From Ga0077560 sp046330435 (GTDB lineage: Bacteria; Actinomycetota; Thermoleophilia; Miltoncostaeales; Miltoncostaeaceae): a stretch of DNA of 6,046 bases. Below, piece by piece: positions 1 to 5,869 of the stretch. Each line of letters begins with the position of its first letter. Position 1 is the stretch's first letter. Location: assembly GCA_046330435.1 (NCBI GenBank), contig JAXLST010000001.1, positions 1 to 6,046 on the forward strand, written 5' to 3'. The position numbers and the translations under genes are program-made. Below the pieces are notes generated by a model. It was not told where the DNA came from. It saw only the letters and a program-made list of their open reading frames with translations, and did not search any database.

Positions 1-92
1 CGGCGCAGCACCAGGCCCCACAGGTCCATCAGGGCCGCGGCGGCCACGCCCATCACGAGCGCCCGCGCGACCAGCTCGATCGGCGGGATCAT
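1..92 (-). CDS. DUF2938-like integral membrane protein, N-terminal fragment
   Basis: Only the first 30 codons are inside the window; the rest lies beyond position 1. The reading begins MIPPIELVARALVMG and continues into a hydrophobic helix ending in an Ala-rich stretch followed by MDLWGLVLR. A first helix of the type G-(V/I)-(G/A)-A-T/A-A-x-MDLW is what I know from DUF2938 proteins, which are small multi-span membrane proteins of unknown function. The ATG at 92-90 overlaps the TGA of the upstream gene (ATGA), so it is very likely translated by coupling from the same message. Family assignment rests on one helix and is moderate; that it is a real gene start is better supported by the overlap and the membrane-type composition. 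Confidence 0.6.
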   Translation of the reverse strand, partial: MIPPIELVARALVMGVAAAALMDLWGLVLR

Positions 93-334
93 CGGGCGTC
101 GGGGGTGATCGGGGCGACCGAGATCAGGCGAAGACCGGCGTCCCGGACCCGACCGAGCAGGCCGTGGAGGGCGGCCTGGTCGACAGGCTGGACGTCGATG
201 GCCGTCGTGCCGTCGGGCAGGCGGACGAGCGCGATGGCGTCAAGGCGGACCGACCAGCGGTCGTCGAGATGGCCCGCGAGCTGGATGCGATAGCGGCTGG
301 GGGCGCGGGGATCGGGGGCGGGTTCGTGGCACAT
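89..334 (-). CDS. Small soluble protein of unknown function (81 aa)
   Basis: The 81-aa product has no membrane segment or signal peptide. A polar, proline-rich N-terminus (about residues 1-12) is followed by a compact alpha/beta-looking core: YRIQLAGHLDDRWS, then LVRLPDGTTAIDV, then VDQAALHGLLGRVRDAGLRL and a final beta strand ISVAP. The pattern 'GHLD-W ... DGTT ... DQAALHGLL-R-RD-GL-L-SV' resembles small hypothetical proteins I associate with LuxR/DUF4386 neighbourhoods in Chloroflexota; no biochemical role is known to me. ATG at 334 is chosen because a GGAG (346-343) sits 8-9 nt upstream and no better start exists. The gene follows the LuxR gene after 108 nt, carries palindrome site 1 upstream at 416-433, and overlaps the next gene by ATGA. 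Confidence 0.75.
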   Translation of the reverse strand: MCHEPAPDPRAPSRYRIQLAGHLDDRWSVRLDAIALVRLPDGTTAIDVQPVDQAALHGLLGRVRDAGLRLISVAPITPDAR

Positions 335-386
335 GGGACGCTCCGTGTCGAGCTCGGCCGATGGGTGGCCGGCTGGGTGATGGAGC

Positions 387-435
387 GAGGGTCGGGGCCG
401 GCGTGGTGAGCGGGCATCACCACGCGTGGTGATTC
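387..435 (-). repeat. Copy 1 of a 49-bp duplicated operator/leader block
   Basis: Read on the minus strand, 435-387 aligns without gaps to 5141-5093, matching at 42 of 49 positions by my count. The block includes the 18-bp palindrome and continues downstream with the shared string CCGCTCACCA and then CCGG and GAC-CTC islands. The similarity therefore extends about 30 bp past the palindrome toward the start codon, as expected if an operator plus adjoining promoter region were conserved or duplicated together. No convincing sigma-70 -10 box is visible in it. Confidence 0.75.
416..433. promoter_or_regulatory. Palindromic operator site 1 (ATCACCA-N4-TGGTGAT)
   Basis: The sequence ATCACCACGCGTGGTGAT is a perfect 18-bp palindrome. 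It starts 9 nt after the LuxR stop codon and ends 81 nt before the ATG of the 81-aa gene, in the only sizeable intergenic gap of this part. On the coding strand it is flanked by GA before and G after, as at the two other copies. Perfect dyads of this size are typical targets of LuxR-type dimeric HTH proteins; binding by the neighbouring regulator is my inference. It could in principle form RNA hairpins, but having no loop and no T-tract it is a poor terminator. Confidence 0.8.
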
Positions 436-734
436 CTGCGGATCAGCGGCGAGCGACGAGACCGAGCTCGGTGCCACGGGTGACGGCGGCGCGGCGCGAG
501 GTCACGCCGAGCTTCGCGAACACGTTCTTCGTGTGCGTCCGGAACGTGTTCAGCGAGATGTAGAGGTGGGCCGCCATCGCGGGCCCGTCGAGGTCGGAGG
601 CGAGCAGACGCAGGACCTCGAGCTCACGCTCGCTGAGGGGCTCGATGAGCGGCGCGGTGGCGGTGGCCGGCCGGGCGGGGGCGGCCGCGACGACGGACGA
701 TCGGTCCGTCACGAGGGCGAGCATGCGGCGGGCG

Positions 735-761
735 GTGGCCGAGGTGGCTGAGGTGGCCGTG
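735..761. repeat. Three tandem copies of a 9-bp unit in the LuxR linker
   Basis: On the plus strand, GTGGCCGAG, GTGGCTGAG and GTGGCCGTG follow one another directly. On the coding strand this encodes an Ala/Thr/Ser run (TATSATSATA) within the low-complexity linker between the TPR-like region and the HTH. In-frame 9-bp units can expand or contract without breaking the frame, so this is a likely length-variable spot. Confidence 0.7.
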
Positions 762-1869
762 GTGCGACGAGCGGCCGCGGCGAGCAGCGGCGTCACGGCC
801 GGGGCACGCTCGGTGAACACGCGGACCTGGCCTTCGGCCTCGGCCAGGGCCAGGGCGGCCTCGAGCGCGGCCGTTGCGGTGCGGGCGTCGCCCGCCGCGG
901 CATGAGCGATCGACTGGACCACCAGGATCTCGACCTGGCTGCGGCCCCGGCCCCCGGCCGCTGCAGCGGTCAGCAGACGGTCGAGCAGTCGGGTCGCCTC
1001 GTCCGGCCGGCCATCCGCGACGAGCACCTCGGCGAGCGTGACGAGCGGATGCTCGGCCAGGCAGGTCGCCGGGTCGTCCGCGGTGATCCGGCGCTCCGCG
1101 ACCCACGCCCACGCCTCCGCGACCCGCCCGCCCCGTGCCCACCGGCGCGCCCGCACGGAGCCGATCGGCCGGAGCTCGGGAAAGAAGTCGCCGTCGTGGA
1201 CGCGCTCGGCCTCGTCAAGGTGGGCGAGCGCCGCGTCGGCGTCACCCTCTGCCGCCGCCAGCTCCGCCAGCGCGACCCTGCGCCGCCACGGGTGCTGCGG
1301 CAGACCCAGCCCCTCCCCGAGCGCCGCGCTCTCGTCCAGGTGACGCCGCGCGGTCGCGAGGTCGCCGACCTCCAGCGCGACCTCCGCCAGCCCCACGAGC
1401 ATGTCCGCCGTCCCGCGCAGCGGCGCCCCGCCCGCCCCGGACGCACCCAGGGCCGCCGGGCCCTCCATCCCCAGCCGCACGCCCCGCTCGAACGTCCGCC
1501 GCGCGTCCGCCAGGCGCCCCTGGGCGACGCGGATGTCGCCCATGGCCAGCAGCCCGCCGAGCATGTCGGCCCGGTGGCCCGCCCGCTCGAGGTCGGCGAT
1601 CGCGCCGGCCCACGCCGCGTGCGCCTCGTCCAGGTCGCCGTTCGACCAGTACGCGAGGGCGAGCAGGCCCCCGGCCGCACCGCGTTCCAATGGCTGGTCC
1701 TCGCGCGCCGTCGCGAACGCCGTGCGCGCCTGCTCGAGGGTCGCGGCGTGGTCGCCGAGCATCCGCGCGAGCGCCGAGCGATACACCGGGATCGCGCTCG
1801 GCAGGTGGCCCAGCGCGGACGGGTGGAGGACCACCATTCCCTGCGCCTCGGCCGCCGCCCGCGCCGCCT

Positions 1870-1874
1870 CCCCC
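1870..1874 (-). other. Frameshift point 2 in the LuxR gene (G5 run on the coding strand)
   Basis: On the coding strand the message reads GAC-GGGGG-AGGCGGCG. With four G instead of five, the reading becomes Asp-Gly-Glu-Ala-Ala-Arg and joins the upstream PALDG reading to the downstream EAARAAAEAQG reading. A one-base length change in a homopolymer is the commonest type of sequencing or replication slip. Confidence 0.75.
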
Positions 1875-1910
1875 GTCCAGCGCGGGCAGCCAGCGCTCGG
1901 CCGCGGCAAG

Positions 1911-1917
1911 GGCGCTT
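1911..1917 (-). other. Frameshift point 1 in the LuxR gene
   Basis: The coding strand reads GAG AAG and then needs one base removed (or two added) to continue as GCC CTT GCC GCG GCC GAG CGC TGG, i.e. ALAAAERW, the helix expected after GVE in this family. Without the correction the frame yields the Arg/Cys-rich nonsense string RPCRGRALAARAGRG. The exact base cannot be fixed from one sequence; any position in 1911-1917 would serve. Confidence 0.7.
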
Positions 1918-3247
1918 CTCGACGCCCAGGGACACGCCCGTCGACGGGAGCGCCCCCGCGTGCGCAGTCGCCAGCACCGGCCGGTGGTCGAACGTCGCCT
2001 CCGGCAGCGTGTCCAGCCAGCGCCGGAGCGTCGCCTCCTGCCGGGTCTGTCGAAGCCGGCCGGCCGTCAGCTCGATCAGGTCGGCCGCATGCTCCGCGTC
2101 GCCGGCGGCGAGGGCGTGCTCGATCGCCGCGTCCGGCTCGTCCTGTGCCCACCACCAGTCGCTCGCGCGTCGGTGGAGCGCGGGAAGGTCCGCCGGGCGC
2201 TGCTCCCGGAGACGGGCGCGCAGCAGGTCCGCGAAGAGGTGGTGGTAGCGGTACCAGCGGCGACGGTCGTCGAGCGGGACGAGCAGCAGGTTGGCGCGGT
2301 CGAGCGCGTCGAGCATCGCGGCGCCGCCCGAGCCACCCGTGACGGCATCGCACAGCGGCCCGGTGAGCCGGTCGAGGATCGCGGTCGAGAGCAGGAAGTC
2401 GCGGACCTCGTCCGACTGGCGCTCCAGCACCTCGTCCGCGAGGTAGTCGACGACGTGGCGGTCGTCGCCTGCGAAGCTCGCGATGAACGCGGCGGCGTCG
2501 GGGCGGTCCCGCACCGACAGGGCGGCGAGCTGGAGCGCCGCGACCCAACCCTCGGTGCGCGCCCCCAGCGCCGCGATGGCCGTGGGGTCCAGCCCCAGGC
2601 CGAGGCGATCGTTGAGGTAGGTGGCGGCCTCGTCTGGCGTGAAGCGCAGGTCGGCGGCGCGGATCTCCACGAGGTCGCCGCGGACGCGCAGCCGCGCCAG
2701 GGGGAGCGGCGGGTCGGCGCGCGTGAGGATCACCAGGTGGGCCTGCGGCGGCAGCCGGTCGAGCAGCAGCGCGAGGCCCTCGTGGATCGCCGGGCTGGTG
2801 ATCAGGTGCAGGTCGTCGAGCACCAGCACCAGCTCGCCCCCGAGGCGGGCGAGGCCGTTGAGGAGCTCCGTGAGGACGTCCGCGGCCGGTGGGGCACCAC
2901 CGGCGATGCGGGCCCGGGCCGGTTCCGCGGCCTCCGGTGCCACCGACGCGACCGCCGCGAGCAGATAGGCGAGGAAGGCCGCGGGCTCGTCGTCCGAGCG
3001 GTCGAGCGAGAGCCAGGCCGTCCTGGCCTCCGCGGGCAGGGCGGCGAGGCCCTGGGCGATGAGGGTGGACTTGCCGAAGCCCGGCGGGGCCGACACGAGC
3101 AGCAGCGGCGCCCGGAGCCCGGCCGCGACCCGCTCCGCGAGGCGGGGTCGCGCGATGGCCGTGTCGCGCACCCGCGGCGCGCGCAGCTTGGTCTCGAGGA
3201 TCGTCGTCACCGGGCGGCCCGGGGCGCCGACCGGCAGGGCGGACGGC

Positions 3248-3613
3248 TCAACCGCTGCTGCCGAGCAGCCGCCCGACGCGATCGAGCTGAAGCACGAGGT
3301 CCACCACGACGAGGACGCCGAGCCCGACGGCCGGGATCGTCCAGCCCGCCGCCCACAGCGCGACCACCCCGGCACCGAGCAGGACCACCTCGAGCACGAG
3401 CCGCACCGGGCCCGGCACGGTCACGATCGGGGCCGGTCCGTCGCCCGCCGCCCGGAACACCGCCCAGACCGCGGCGAGCAGGATCGGCAGGCCGATCCCC
3501 AGGACCAGCCGAAGGAGGCCGTCGTGGCGGGTCCAGCCCCACGCGCCGACGGCGATGAGGGCCAGGATCTCCACCACGAAGTGGAGGCCGAGCGCGGCCG
3601 GGCTCTGGCTCAT
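3248..3613 (-). CDS. YrdB family (DUF2568) membrane protein
   Basis: The 121-aa product is almost wholly hydrophobic, with about four membrane segments near residues 8-27, 33-53, 70-90 and 91-110. The pattern matches what I know of YrdB/DUF2568 proteins: a first helix with an internal Glu (FVVEILALIAVGAWGW), the second helix ending in VWAVFRAAGDGPAP, the loop PGPVRLVLE with Arg71 and Glu75 opening the third helix, and a last helix ending in an acidic residue (VDLVLQLD). Function is unknown. The ATG at 3613 has no Shine-Dalgarno of its own at usual spacing; it overlaps (ATGA) the stop of a 10-codon ORF that does have one, so translational coupling is likely. It precedes the LuxR gene by 37 nt and is probably co-transcribed with it. 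Confidence 0.8.
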   Translation of the reverse strand: MSQSPAALGLHFVVEILALIAVGAWGWTRHDGLLRLVLGIGLPILLAAVWAVFRAAGDGPAPIVTVPGPVRLVLEVVLLGAGVVALWAAGWTIPAVGLGVLVVVDLVLQLDRVGRLLGSSG

Positions 3614-3642
3614 CGCGCGACCACGCGGTCGTGTCCCGTCAT
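3610..3642 (-). CDS. Possible 10-codon leader ORF coupled to the YrdB gene
   Basis: The ORF reads MTGHDRVVAR and stops at TGA 3612-3610, overlapping the YrdB start ATG in the arrangement ATGA. A purine-rich Shine-Dalgarno-like stretch GAGGGAGGGG lies about 5 nt before its ATG, whereas the YrdB ATG lacks one. This suggests ribosomes load at the short ORF and re-initiate at YrdB. The peptide has no feature pointing to attenuation (no run of one regulatory codon). Alternatively the Shine-Dalgarno could be a chance purine run in GC-rich DNA. Confidence 0.45.
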   Translation of the reverse strand: MTGHDRVVAR

Positions 3643-3683
3643 CGCGTCCCCTCCCTCGGTGCTGTGCCGGCGGCGTGCGGCCG

Positions 3684-3712
3684 ATGCTATCGGGGTGGCT
3701 GGGTCCGCCCAA
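3684..3712 (-). promoter_or_regulatory. Candidate sigma-70-like promoter for the YrdB-LuxR unit
   Basis: On the minus strand TTGGGC (3712-3707) and TAGCAT (3689-3684) are separated by exactly 17 nt. The boxes keep TTG of the -35 and T-A-x-x-A-T of the -10 consensus. Transcription would start near 3677, giving a leader of about 35 nt before the 10-codon ORF. Matches are partial and no experiment is available, so this is a candidate only. Confidence 0.35.
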
Positions 3713-3730
3713 TGCCCGGGACGGTGCCCG

Positions 3731-3740
3731 CAACCGGTTG
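3731..3740. promoter_or_regulatory. 10-bp palindrome CAACCGGTTG upstream of the YrdB-LuxR promoter
   Basis: CAACCGGTTG is a perfect dyad about 19 nt upstream of the candidate -35 box. It differs completely from the ATCACCA-N4-TGGTGAT motif found at the other units, so if it is an operator it serves another protein. Ten-base palindromes arise by chance fairly often in GC-rich DNA; its place just upstream of a candidate promoter is the only support. Confidence 0.25.
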
Positions 3741-3821
3741 AACCATTGCAGCGACCTTTCAGCTCGACATCGAAGCGTATCGACGGCGTGACGAGACGCG
3801 GTCGACGGGATCCGCGCCGGG

Positions 3822-5033
3822 TCAGGCGGGGGTGGGGCGCCGCGCAGGCAGCAGGCGGGCGACCACCTGCGCCGGGGCAGGGCGGCTCCAGTCGGCGAGA
3901 CGGACGCCGTCGCCCAGGCCGAGATCGACCACGATGTGGCCCAGCCACGCAAGACCGATCACGAGGGCCATCGACCCGCCGACGCCCGCCAGCCCGGCGC
4001 CGATCAGGAGGGCCGGCACGAGCGGGTGATGCAGGGCGTTGAAGACGGGCACCGCGCGGCGCGCGAGGTGGGCAGGGGCCTGGAGCCGCCGCCAGCCGAG
4101 GACGGCCGGGGCGTGTGGCAGGATGCCGAAGGCGATCACGGGGAGGAGGCCCAGCGCGTGCTCGTCCGAGATGACGTTGGCCAGGAGCGCGGCCGCGATG
4201 CCGGGCACCAGCCACGCGCGGTGGACGGCCGGCAGGCGGAGGATGCGGCCGGCGAGGATGGTGCCCAACGCCGGCCGGGTCGGGCGGTCGTCCTGCACGG
4301 GGTCGGAGCCCGGGGCGTCGGAACCGCCGTCGAGCGCCGCCGTCGCCCTCCGGTCGAAGCCCTTGAAGATCATCCAGAGGCCGATGGCGCCCTCCCAGAG
4401 GAGGAACGGGAGCGTCGCGATGGCGGTGAAGGCGCTCGTGGCGTCGTTGACGCCGAGGATCATGCCGACCGCGGACGCGACGAGCAGCGGGGCGCCGACG
4501 AGGCCGATCGCGGGGATGACGCGCGGCACCAGGCGCGCCCGGTACAACACCGTCGCGAACATCAGCGCGTTGAAGGCGGGCATCAGGCCCGGGCCGATCA
4601 CGAACGTCCAGTCGCGCACGCCGACGAGCCCCTGCCCCACCGCGACGAGGGAGCCGCCGTCCGTGCCGGTCGCCGGACCATCCTGGCGGAGCGTCACGAC
4701 CGCCAGCAGGCTGACCACGCCGATGACGATCGTGGCCGCCTCGAAGGCCCGTGTCATCACGAAGCCGAGCGCGAGGCTCTCGTGGTGCCGGCGGAGCACG
4801 GAGAAGACCGCCACGGCCGACCCGATGCAGGCGAGCGCGTTGACGAGGTCGAGCAGGCACGCCAGGCGGATCTGCAGGTCGACGCCCGGGCCTAGGATGT
4901 AGCCGGGGTCGTTCAGGACCGGCGCCAGCATCAGCGCCGCCGGGATCGAGGCCACGAAGGTGATGAGGTAGAAGAGGCCGCTCGCGAACGCCGCCATCCG
5001 GGTCGGGTCCGCTGCGTGGGGGCTGCGTGCCAT
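3822..5033 (-). CDS. DUF4386 membrane protein fused to a C-terminal DUF4260-like domain
   Basis: A 403-aa integral membrane protein in two parts. Residues about 1-230 look like DUF4386: a first span ASGLFYLITFVASIPAALML, the motif GFVMTRAFEA with Arg95 and Glu98, a loop GVRDWTFVIGPGLMPAFNAL, the basic turn YRARLVPRVIP, and WEGAIGLWMIFKGFD closing the domain. A charged, Asp/Pro-rich linker follows (about 231-254). Residues about 255-383 add four more hydrophobic segments with FNALHHPLVPALL and LAWLGHIVVDLGLGDGVRL, which resemble the HT/P and W-x-x-H-I-x-x-D-x-x-x-G-x-G signatures I know from DUF4260. DUF4386 proteins are usually about 220-250 aa, so the length supports a fusion. ATG 5033 is chosen because AGGAGG (5049-5044) lies at 10-nt spacing. 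Palindrome site 2 is 88 nt upstream. Neither domain has a known biochemical function. Confidence 0.85.
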   Translation of the reverse strand: MARSPHAADPTRMAAFASGLFYLITFVASIPAALMLAPVLNDPGYILGPGVDLQIRLACLLDLVNALACIGSAVAVFSVLRRHHESLALGFVMTRAFEAATIVIGVVSLLAVVTLRQDGPATGTDGGSLVAVGQGLVGVRDWTFVIGPGLMPAFNALMFATVLYRARLVPRVIPAIGLVGAPLLVASAVGMILGVNDATSAFTAIATLPFLLWEGAIGLWMIFKGFDRRATAALDGGSDAPGSDPVQDDRPTRPALGTILAGRILRLPAVHRAWLVPGIAAALLANVISDEHALGLLPVIAFGILPHAPAVLGWRRLQAPAHLARRAVPVFNALHHPLVPALLIGAGLAGVGGSMALVIGLAWLGHIVVDLGLGDGVRLADWSRPAPAQVVARLLPARRPTPA

Positions 5034-5092
5034 CGGATCGAACCTCCTGCCTGGTGGGCCCCGCCGGTGATCGACCGGGCCGCTGGTGGCCG

Positions 5093-5141
5093 GAGCGTCA
5101 GGTCCGGGATGGTGAGCGGACATCACCACGGGTGGTGATTC
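5093..5141 (-). repeat. Copy 2 of the 49-bp duplicated operator/leader block
   Basis: Partner of 387-435. The two share GAATCACCAC-x-CGTGGTGATG-x-CCGCTCACCA at the upstream end with only two differences in the first 32 bases, then diverge gradually toward the start codon. There are no gaps, so the spacing from palindrome to the downstream conserved bases is fixed. Confidence 0.75.
5122..5139. promoter_or_regulatory. Palindromic operator site 2 (ATCACCA-N4-TGGTGAT)
   Basis: ATCACCACGGGTGGTGAT has perfect 8-bp arms around a central GG. It lies 88 nt before the ATG of the DUF4386-DUF4260 gene and 53 nt past the hairpin that ends the preceding gene, so it can only serve the downstream unit. The coding-strand flanks GA...G match sites 1 and 3. 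Recognition by the LuxR protein encoded at 443-3210 is inferred. Confidence 0.8.
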
Positions 5142-5192
5142 GCGGCGGCGGACCGTGGCGCCCCGGCCGCACCGCCGTGCCCCGGACAAGCC

Positions 5193-5223
5193 GAACGGGG
5201 TGACGGCCGGTGTCACCCCGTTC
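5193..5223 (-). terminator. Strong hairpin, probable terminator of the nitroreductase-family gene
   Basis: Perfect 12-bp arms GAACGGGGTGAC and GTCACCCCGTTC enclose a 7-nt loop, 40 nt after the stop codon at 5264. On the minus strand the stem is followed by CGGCTTGTCC, which is only weakly T-rich, so it is not a textbook intrinsic terminator. Position between two units, each with its own palindromic operator, favours a termination or mRNA-end-protecting role. Confidence 0.65.
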
Positions 5224-5263
5224 TGTCGCGTCCCCCCTGCCGCGCCCCGCCGGGCGCCCCTCG

Positions 5264-5755
5264 TCAGCCGGCGGCCGCCTCGGCGCGGGGCTCGAGCACC
5301 ACCACGGCGGTCGTGCCCGTCCGGCGTGCCGCCAACGCGGAGATGTCGTCGCCCCAGCCCGGGAAGTCGGCGAAGCGCGCCCACAGGCGCTCGCGCTCGT
5401 CACCCACCGCCGCCCGTGCCCGCACGGCGCGCGGCCCGTCGGGCAGCGTCACCACCGCGTCCGGATCGGACTGGAGGTTGAGCCACCACGCGGGCTCCGC
5501 CTCACCCCAGCCGTTCATGGCGAGCGTGACGAGATCCGGGCCATCCTCGTAGTAGCCCACGATCGCGGTCCGTCGCTTCCCGGAGCGGCGCCCGACCGTG
5601 TCCAGGCGCAGCATCCCGAACCGCGCCCCCTCGTCCGGCCGGGACAGCCCGAACCGGCCGCCCGTCACCCGGTACGCCGTCCGGTGGAGCGCCCAGACGG
5701 CCCGGATCACGGGGCGTGGGGGCAGTCGCCGGGTGTCCGTGGTGGCCTGCGTCAT
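5264..5755 (-). CDS. Nitroreductase/quinone reductase family protein (deazaflavin F420-dependent Ddn type)
   Basis: A 163-aa protein of the split-barrel family to which mycobacterial Ddn belongs (PF04075), which uses reduced F420 to reduce quinones or nitro compounds. Visible marks are VGRRSGKRRTAIVGYY (about residues 54-69), the cofactor-phosphate contact loop of the family; LVTLAMNGWGEAEPAWWLNLQSDPD (75-99, parts at 75-84 and 88-99), equivalent to the usual 'ASNGG--HPAW-LNL-ANP'; and a C-terminal strand TTAVVVLEPR. Length is normal. The N-terminus is basic and not membrane-like. ATG 5755 is preceded by GAGGAG at good spacing. Palindrome site 3 lies 81 nt upstream and a hairpin follows the stop, so it looks monocistronic. 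Some members of the fold bind FMN or haem instead, so F420 use is likely but not shown. Confidence 0.85.
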   Translation of the reverse strand: MTQATTDTRRLPPRPVIRAVWALHRTAYRVTGGRFGLSRPDEGARFGMLRLDTVGRRSGKRRTAIVGYYEDGPDLVTLAMNGWGEAEPAWWLNLQSDPDAVVTLPDGPRAVRARAAVGDERERLWARFADFPGWGDDISALAARRTGTTAVVVLEPRAEAAAG

Positions 5756-5836
5756 CGGTCGTCTCCTCGCTGGTCGCCCCCCAGGCGAGGTGCCGGAGGC
5801 GTGGCCCCAGCCTCCGATCCGCCCATGCGACCGCGC

Positions 5837-5854
5837 ATCACCAAGGCTGGTGAT
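5837..5854. promoter_or_regulatory. Palindromic operator site 3 (ATCACCA-N4-TGGTGAT)
   Basis: ATCACCAAGGCTGGTGAT has 7-bp perfect arms around AGGC. Its edge is 81 nt before the ATG of the nitroreductase-family gene, the same distance as site 1 to its gene. The immediate flanks (C on the left, TC on the right on the plus strand) are the same as in the other two copies, while sequence further downstream is much less conserved. This is the most diverged copy. Confidence 0.75.
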
Positions 5855-5869
5855 TCGCGGCCGCGGCGC

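Larger units (their letters stand above)
443..3210 (-). pseudogene. LuxR-family ATP-dependent regulator (MalT/LAL type), disrupted by two frameshifts
   Basis: A large transcriptional regulator with a STAND-type ATPase at the N-terminus, a TPR-like middle and a GerE/LuxR HTH at the C-terminus. Start GTG 3210 gives VTTILETKLRAP, the usual MalT-family opening; no clear Shine-Dalgarno is seen, and the gene begins 37 nt after the yrdB stop. Walker A is PPGFGKSTL (about residues 42-50, Lys47) and Walker B LVLVLDDLH (127-135). The first frame is sensible to about residue 432 (GVSLGVEK). It then moves to a second frame reading ALAAAERWLPALDG and to a third reading EAARAAAEAQGMVVLHP, which continues through TPR-like helices (about 460-740) to the HTH (about 857-921, PLSERELEVLRLLA ... 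SLNTFRTHTKNVFAKLGV). Removing one base at each junction gives 921 aa, the normal size for the family. As written, translation from 3210 would run out of frame to a stop at 970; an ATG at 1837 could restart a 464-aa TPR-HTH product. It may be a real pseudogene or an intact gene with sequencing errors. Confidence 0.85.

Noticed and set aside
416..433. Palindrome site 1 as a terminator for the LuxR gene
   Set aside because: The dyad has no loop and no following T-tract, and near-identical copies stand upstream of genes elsewhere, so an operator is the better reading.
1870..1917. Programmed ribosomal frameshifting in the LuxR gene
   Set aside because: It would need two separate shifts of the same sign within 45 nt with no classic slippery heptamer, and no LuxR/MalT protein is known to me to use this; indels or sequencing errors are simpler.
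1135..3558. Very long plus-strand open frame antisense to the LuxR gene
   Set aside because: Arg/Pro-rich low-complexity translation with no domain; the minus strand carries Walker A/B and HTH motifs in the same DNA. Long open antisense frames are expected at this GC content.
3780..3805. Imperfect hairpin TCGACGGCG / CGCGGTCGA after the DUF4386 gene
   Set aside because: One internal mismatch, 8-nt loop and no T-tract; similar GC hairpins occur by chance in this composition. A weak terminator cannot be excluded.
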